From Megascapheus bottae (Eukaryota > Chordata > Mammalia > Rodentia > Geomyidae): a DNA stretch of 64,000 bases. Below, in pieces: positions 57,975-64,000 of the stretch. Under the pieces are notes generated by a model. The model saw nothing but the letters and a program-made list of their open reading frames with translations. It did no database searches and was not told where the DNA came from. The stretch spans positions 39,921,501-39,985,500 of the forward strand of contig JANJXV010000006.1 in the NCBI GenBank assembly GCA_024803745.1, read 5' to 3'. A program made the position numbers and the translations under genes. Position 1 is the first letter of the stretch. Each line of letters begins with the position of its first letter.

Positions 57975-58220
57975 TTGGCCTGGTGGGGTGGCTCACACTT
58001 GTAATCCTAGCTATTCAGGAGGCTGAGATCTGAGGATCATGGTTCAAAGCCAGCCCAGACACTAAAGTCCATGAGACTCTTATCTCCAATTAACCCCTAG
58101 AAAATCGGAAGTGGCGTGGTGGCTCCAGGGGTAGGGCAGTAGCCTTGAACTAAAGAGCTTAGGGACAGCGCCCAGGCCCAGAGTCCAAGCCCCATGACTG
58201 ACAAAAATAAATAAATAAAG
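57975..58220 (+). repeat. B1-dID SINE
   Basis: Near-consensus copy, tandem orientation with the previous one. Confidence 0.92.
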
Positions 58221-58914
58221 TTTGTTACTAATCTCCTTAGGAGTTTCAGCTTTAGCTCTCTGTCCTACAAATAAATCAACACCCAAGACTAGTGTTCTAC
58301 CACTACACCTTCTTTTCCTCAAAGATTATTCTTGATCAGAACAGGGCTGGTCTTGTTAGATTTGGCCTATGGATGGTTTTCCTATATAAAACTACTAAAG
58401 CCAAAAGAATAAAGTTGCCATAAGCCATTTTTAATAATAAATCTCAAACTTTTAAACCCCTGAATTGCTTGTTCCTCTACTCCAAAGCTAGATGTCCTCA
58501 CCTGATTTTCCTCATTTTTCCAGGGCCATGAAGGCAGTCACCAAAACCAGTTTACAATGGGGAGGATTTATCATACAGAATATCTGAACTGAAAAGAATC
58601 TTTGAACTCCTGGAATCCAGAAGTTCTGACTCAGTCTACTCAAAACTTTGAACGATGTTGAAGAACAGCAGCTAGGAAGCTTGTACAGAGGACTTGATTT
58701 GCAGTATGTGGTATTTGGTGATATCTAGTACACCTTTCAATATGGCTCTCTATGATGCTCTTGTGAAGGCACCAAGCTTAGACCAGAACAAGATATACAT
58801 CTAATGAAAACAGGAAAGAGCAGGAGAATGAGTGTCTAATGTAATGTAACAATATCAGAAAGAAAGAGAATAAATTCTCTATGGTGATAATCTACATAAT
58901 GGTTTCTTTCTTTT

Positions 58915-59165
58915 TCTTTATTTTTTTTCCCCTCCAGTCCTAGGGTTTGAACTCTGGGCCTGGGTATTGTCCCTGAACTTCTTTTGCTCAAGGCTAGTAC
59001 TCTTACCGCTTGAGCCACAGCTCCACTTCCAGCTTTTTCCTGTAATTATTTGGAGATAAGATTCTCATGGACTTTTCCTTCTCATGCTGGCTTCAAACCA
59101 CAATCCTCAGATTTCAACCTCCTGAATAGTTAGCTTTATAGACCTGAGCCACCAGCACCCAGCTA
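58915..59165 (-). repeat. B1-dID SINE
   Basis: Full minus-strand copy. Confidence 0.9.
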
Positions 59166-59724
59166 CATAATACTTTCATAAACAGTCAATATGTCCACCG
59201 AGAGAGAACATATTACAGACAATAACGATAGTAACAGCTCTAAACCTTCACTGAGCATGGTGATATGTAACTGTAATCTCAACACTCAGGAAACTGAGGC
59301 ATTCTGACTTCACATTAATGTAAAATTGGTTAGTAAAAACTTTGTGAACTGCTCTTTTCCTTGTTATCTTTTTCAACAATAATCAAAACTGATGGAAATT
59401 TACCAGAACTCTAATCTATTTATGCAGCTTCTCTTCAGAAAGATATTTAAATCAAGGATAATAAAATTCCTTTCTTCCTTTAGAATTCCTTTGTAGCTCA
59501 AGGTTTATATTTCCCTCTAAAAATTTATGTTCTATCACAAACTGCCACTTTCATTCAGGTCCAAATTACTTTCTTTTTTTGTAACATACAAAATTATGTT
59601 CACATTAATATGTATTTGCCCTTACTGAATAAAATTATTTTAATCATCGATATTAAATATAATTTCAAGCTTAACTAATATTCTATTTTGTAACAAAAAC
59701 TAGGAAGCAAACAGTTAAGAACTA

Positions 59725-60165
59725 TTTTTCAGGACAAAAGATCACAGTTCAAATCTTGCCATAGCAGGAAAGTTTGTGGGACTCTGGTCTCCAATTAACT
59801 ACCAAAAAGCAACAAGTAGGGCTGGGAATGTGGCTAGTGGTAGAGTGGCTGCCTAGCATGCCTGAGGCCCTGGGTTCAACTTCTCACTACAACATAAGCA
59901 AACAAAAGTCATTAGATAAATTATAAAAGGGTTTAGGAGGCATGGCTCAGTTGGTAGAATACTAGCCCATAAGCAAAAGCATCAAGTACCCAGTCTGAGT
60001 CCTAGTCTTGTAACAAAAATAAATAAATCCTTTTTATTTTTTTTTTTATAAAGCCACAGGTAAAGCTGGGACTTAAGTAGAAGCACACTAACCTTGAGTG
60101 AAAAAGCTAAAAAACAGTACCCAAGCCCTAAGTTCAAGCCTCAATACTGGCATGACTGAGCAAAC
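59725..60165 (+). repeat. B1-dID SINE interrupted by ID-like elements
   Basis: Left monomer end 59725-59818, ID monomer 59819-59905, a second ID-like piece 59935-60030, then the host right monomer at about 60058-60165. Confidence 0.7.
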
Positions 60166-60568
60166 GTGCACTTGCACGCCTTTGTCCCATATAACATTGA
60201 AAGGACCTGCCATTGTGGCCTGTTAGCACTTCAGAGAAAGCCCAGATGAGGTTCAGGGAAAGGCACTCATAATCTCTTTTCTTTCATCAGCTAAGAGGTA
60301 AACTAATATATGTTCACTGTGGTGTTGGTGACAATGCTTTTCTTACAACACTCTCCTAATCAGCCAGCACAATTCACTCCAGAGTCACCTCAGTGAGAGA
60401 CACTGCAAACTTTGAGCTCGGAATGAAATAGGTGAATCTTTTGATATTCTTCATGATTACAAAAACATTGCCATACTGTATATGTTTTAAGGAATATATA
60501 GTAGATGGTGTAATAATCTGGCGATTTTTAAAGTTTGTCATTCTAAAATTTTCTTTAAAATATCTGTT

Positions 60569-60751
60569 TGGCTGGGAATGTGGCTTAGTGGTAGAGTGCT
60601 TGCCTTGCATGTATGAAGCCCTGGGTTTGATCCCTCAGTTATGCATAAACAGAAAAAGCCAGAAGTGGCACTCTGGCTCATGTGGTAGCGTACTAGCCTT
60701 GAGCAAAAGAAACTCAGAGATGGTGCCCTGAGTTAAAGCCCAAGGACTGAC

Positions 60752-60785
<34 letters not shown>
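60569..60785 (+). repeat. ID/Geo dimeric SINE with (CA)n tail and target duplication
   Basis: Left monomer closer to classical ID (GGCTGGGAATGTGGCTTAG). The tail became CA units (60756-60784). TTAAAATATCTGT on both sides. Confidence 0.9.
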
Positions 60786-60787
<2 letters not shown>

Positions 60788-60934
60788 TAAAATATCTGTC
60801 TCCTGAATTGTTTCTCCACCTTTTGGCTAAAATCAAATGCAATGCCTATTTTAATTAATTTAATAAACCATCAGCCTCCTGATTTTTAGAAAATACTTTA
60901 TAAGATTTGTTTACCAGATCTTTTTGCATCTGTG

Positions 60935-61037
60935 TGCTAGCCCTGGAGCTTGAATTCAGGGTCTGGGGGCTGTCCTTGAACTTTTTTGCTCAAAGCTAGT
61001 ACTCTGCCATTTGAGCCATCATTCTACTTCTGCCTCA
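60935..61037 (-). repeat. Geo/dID right-monomer fragment
   Basis: Minus-strand right monomer only. Confidence 0.75.
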
Positions 61038-61309
61038 AAGACCCAGAGTGGATCTGCTGCCCAGTCAGTTCAAATTTGCTTAGAATGATTTTCTCTCAAC
61101 CCTAGGGACAAGTTAAAATGCCATGTACCATCCAATACTGGATGTCTCATTCTGCTATGGGATCATCAACCCCAATCTACCTTTATGATCCACCAGGAGC
61201 TTCCTGCTCCAGAGGGGAATGTAAACTGGAGACCTTAAAGAGGTGGAAAAGTCCCACTCTGAGGGTAACTGGTTCTCAGTAGAGTGCACAGAGGAAGCAT
61301 CTGGAGAGT

Positions 61310-61405
61310 ACTGAAGGTGCTGAGGCCTGGGTCTGATTGTCTGACAGTCTAATTTCATTGGGATGGTGATGCTTCCAGGTGATGCTGATGCCACAGTGAA
61401 GAATC
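61310..61405 (+). mobile_element. Possible MER5-like DNA transposon remnant
   Basis: Contains CCAGGTGATGCTGATGCC and a GAGGCCTGGGTCTGATT-like arm, typical of hAT-Charlie MITEs. Weak. Confidence 0.35.
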
Positions 61406-61547
61406 CTTGCTCTGGGGTATTTACTTCCAGCCTACATTTGGCTCCTCCATCATCAGCTCCTCCACAGAAGAATGTACTCTTTTGGTTTGGGTTTTTGTCT
61501 CCGGCCTGTGGGGTACCTACTATGATTTTTTTATAATGATGAACACA

Positions 61548-61743
61548 GGGCCACGAGATTGGCCTAGTGGTAGAGTGCTTGTCCAGCATGCACGAAGACC
61601 CAGGTTCAATTCCTCGGTACCACATATACATAGAAAAATCCAGACATGGCACTGTGGCTCAAGTGGTAGAGCTCTAGCCTTGAGAAAGCCCAAGGACAGT
61701 GCTCAGGCCCTGAGTTCAAGGCCCAGGATTGGCAAAAAAAAAA
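61548..61743 (+). repeat. IDL-Geo SINE with 13-bp target duplication
   Basis: AATGATGAACACA occurs at 61535-61547 and 61744-61756. Confidence 0.95.
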
Positions 61744-62814
61744 AATGATGAACACATACTTCTCTCTGAAGCCTAAGTGATAATACATTTCAAAAGACAA
61801 ATATTACCTTTTGTGAGTTAATAATGCATCTTTTGTCATTCCATGAGTGTTAGTTGAGATTGTCCTTTCTCCACAAGTCTGAAAGGTAGTGCCCCTTATA
61901 TGCCCACAGGATTGTTTATCTTTATTTACCTTTAGGATACAAGGGAGTCCTGAATATCCAGTACCATGGTTTGCACCAACAAATGCTAAGCAGCTTATCT
62001 TACTGATGTTTTTGTTGTAGGATTTCCTGGAACCCAAGACTCCAGGACTCATGGCACCTCACAGAGTTCATCCACAAAGCCAGGTAACACCTCCTCCATG
62101 ACATAGCTGCGTTAAGGACTCACCTCTGTCTTGTTTCTTGAGTATTCAGGTGTATATTTTTTCACCTCTGCCAAGGAGACAGCAATAACAATGAAGTCAA
62201 TTGCTTATGCCACATTGCATAAGGCTCTCCGTCCCTTTAAAGAACAGGTTGTTGGAATTTAGCAGCCATTCACTCCCTGCACCAGAGTTCAGCCTCAGTG
62301 CTCCAGAGAAGGAGCACTCTTTTGCCGCCATTCTACACTCATCTTTAGAAGAGAATGGATGTGGCCTTGCCTACACAGATGAGATGCTGTAGCACCCTCT
62401 CCGAGAAAGCACTGTGAGAAACCAGGTATCACAAACAGTAGTGTCTTATGAGACAAAACCTGGCAAAAAAAAAAAAACAAACAAGAAATCCAAGCTGCAC
62501 ACAGGGGCTGAAAGGCCACTGAGGCTCAGGGAAAGGGACCAAGGCTCAGGGAGCTACGTGGAGAAGGCAACTCAATTTATCACAAAGCAGCATGAGGTAA
62601 TAATATGCCATAAAAATTATACTAAATACAAATGACCTAGAGAAGGAAATTATTTCTCCAGCTTCTAGGAACCAAAGTTAGAATTTCCAACATTTAGGAT
62701 TTTTTTTAAATGTCTTTGTTATTTTTCTAAATACATGAGTAATGTATACTCATTGTATCTATCAGGATGCTTGCTATAACAATAACAACAACAAAAACAA
62801 CATGTAAACTGTGT

Positions 62815-62882
62815 GCCAGTAGCTTGGACCTGTATTCCTACCTACACAGGAGGGTGAGATCTGAGGATCATGATTCTCCTAC
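62815..62882 (+). repeat. B1-like fragment
   Basis: Short piece with GGAGGGTGAGATCTGAGGAT. Confidence 0.6.
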
Positions 62883-63501
62883 TTGGAGAAGACGGTCATG
62901 GGTATCTGTTTCTGTCAGCCTTACATTACAATATGAGATAATTGAGGTGGCTAGCTTACAATGAAAGATAGTATACTTAACTCACAATTTTGCAGTTTTA
63001 AAGCCCAAGTTCAGAGATTTGATAAGGGCAAAGGAAAACAGAACCTCATGGCAATAATATGTGTAGAAGCAAAACAGTTGTATTTCAAATTAGAGTAAAA
63101 AAGAGATCAGAGTCCCACAATTCCCTTCCTGGACACGTTATGACTCAAGGAACACCTGCGAAGCCCTGCTTTCTAAGTATTCATAGCACTGCCCAATAAT
63201 GCCATATAGAAAGTACCAAATCTTTACATGAGGAAACGCAGCAGCCAAACCAAAGCAACACATGTTATCTAAAAGCAGAACAAAAGGATTCCCAAGTTCT
63301 TGATGAGTAAGTGTAGATTTCCTTAAGTCCTGAACTTTTGGACTAAATCCTAGCAATAGAATTCAATGTCTTGAAGAAAATCATTCTTTTTTGTGCAAAC
63401 AAAAAGAAAGGAGCTGCTGATGTCAGTTGTACAGACCAAATGCAGTAACTTTCAAACTGTTTGATCAATGTTGAGGATGAAATATTTACCAGAATGCAAT
63501 C

Positions 63502-63504
<3 letters not shown>

Positions 63505-63543
<39 letters not shown>
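63505..63543 (+). repeat. (TA)n microsatellite
   Basis: About 20 TA units. Confidence 0.97.
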
Positions 63544-63548
<5 letters not shown>

Positions 63549-63759
63549 TCTAAGAAAGTTTCCTTGTGATATTGTCTACCCTAAACAGCCCTTTTCTGAG
63601 AACTCTGGCTCTTTAAATTTGATGTCATTTCTGTGAAATACATCTGTTAACCTCCAAAATTCTTGAAGACTAAGTGTGATAGAGATAAATGTTTCAAAGT
63701 AAGATTTGTATCTCTAGAAAGCAAACTGCCATTTTCTTTGTTAAAAAAAAATCACAGTC

Positions 63760-64000
63760 TTGCCAGGTGTTGATTACAGCCTCACACCTGTAATCCCAGC
63801 TACTCAGGAGTCTGAGATCTAAGGATTGTGTCCAAAGCCAGTTCAGGTAGGAAAGTTCACGTGACTCTTATCTCCAATTAACCACTAAAAAAAAAAACAC
63901 CAACAAACCCAGAAGTGGAGCTGTAGATCAAAGTGGTGGAGCACTAGTCTTGAGCACAAAAGCTCAGGGACAGCTCCCAGACCCTGAGCTCATGCCCTAA
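63760..64000 (+). repeat. B1-dID SINE, runs off the window
   Basis: Left and right monomers present; the tail would lie beyond the window end. Confidence 0.88.

Larger units (their letters stand above)
58220..64000. other. Intergenic region beyond ANKRA2
   Basis: No gene supported. Apart from the repeats listed, 58220-58910, 59170-59720, 60165-60565, 61040-62810 and 62885-63755 hold no recognisable exon. BTF3 would be expected further right by synteny (from memory) but is not in the window. Confidence 0.65.

Noticed and set aside
61155..61652. 165-codon minus-strand frame as a gene
   Set aside because: Its first third is a translated IDL-Geo SINE; no recognised domain and no splice or promoter context. 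The rest is kept only as a low-interest finding.

Overview
This window is nuclear DNA of a rodent, almost certainly from the superfamily Geomyoidea (kangaroo rats, pocket mice, pocket gophers). The evidence is several dozen copies of two dimeric SINEs. One has an ID-like (tRNA-Ala related) left monomer joined to a second monomer, the structure described as IDL-Geo and reported only from Geomyoidea. The other has a 7SL/B1-like left monomer joined to a very similar second monomer (B1-dID type). Long CA, GATA, GGAA and GA microsatellites and 5'-truncated L1 tails complete a typical mammalian landscape. Base composition, split exons with GT/AG borders and CpG-island promoters agree with this. I see no prokaryotic operon, CRISPR array or tRNA/rRNA gene.

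Layout: (1) 1-5.5 kb: SINE-rich DNA, then a CpG island at about 4.56-5.48 kb with a good minus-strand splice donor at 4922. By position relative to UTP15 this is probably the first exon and promoter of ARHGEF28, transcribed leftward out of the window. (2) 5.5-24 kb: intergenic DNA with SINEs, ancient L1 and hAT-like remnants, and no convincing gene. (3) 24-44.5 kb: UTP15 on the minus strand, 12 coding exons, complete and uninterrupted, 518 or 519 residues. (4) 44.2-45.2 kb: a CpG-rich head-to-head promoter with two CRE-like sites, an ETS-like site and GC boxes. (5) 45-57.7 kb: ANKRA2 on the plus strand, eight coding exons, complete, 313 residues. (6) 57.7-64 kb: intergenic repeats.

UTP15 is a WD40 protein of the UTP-A (t-UTP) part of the small-subunit processome, acting in nucleolar rRNA transcription and 18S processing. 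ANKRA2 is an ankyrin-repeat adaptor that binds PxLPx(I/L) motifs. They share a promoter but not a pathway that I know of. The order ARHGEF28 - UTP15 - ANKRA2 is the conserved mammalian order (human 5q13), from memory.

I found no undescribed functional system. The most interesting material is in the repeats. There is a triple nested IDL-Geo at 24.6-25.3 kb. A 131-bp retroposon with two copies is not identified. A 53-bp internal duplication is shared by two B1-dID copies. Two antisense B1-dID insertions sit at nearly the same SINE position. There are also very short upstream ORFs just before both start codons. Exon borders were placed by eye from splice signals, frame continuity and recalled protein family sequences; no alignment was run.
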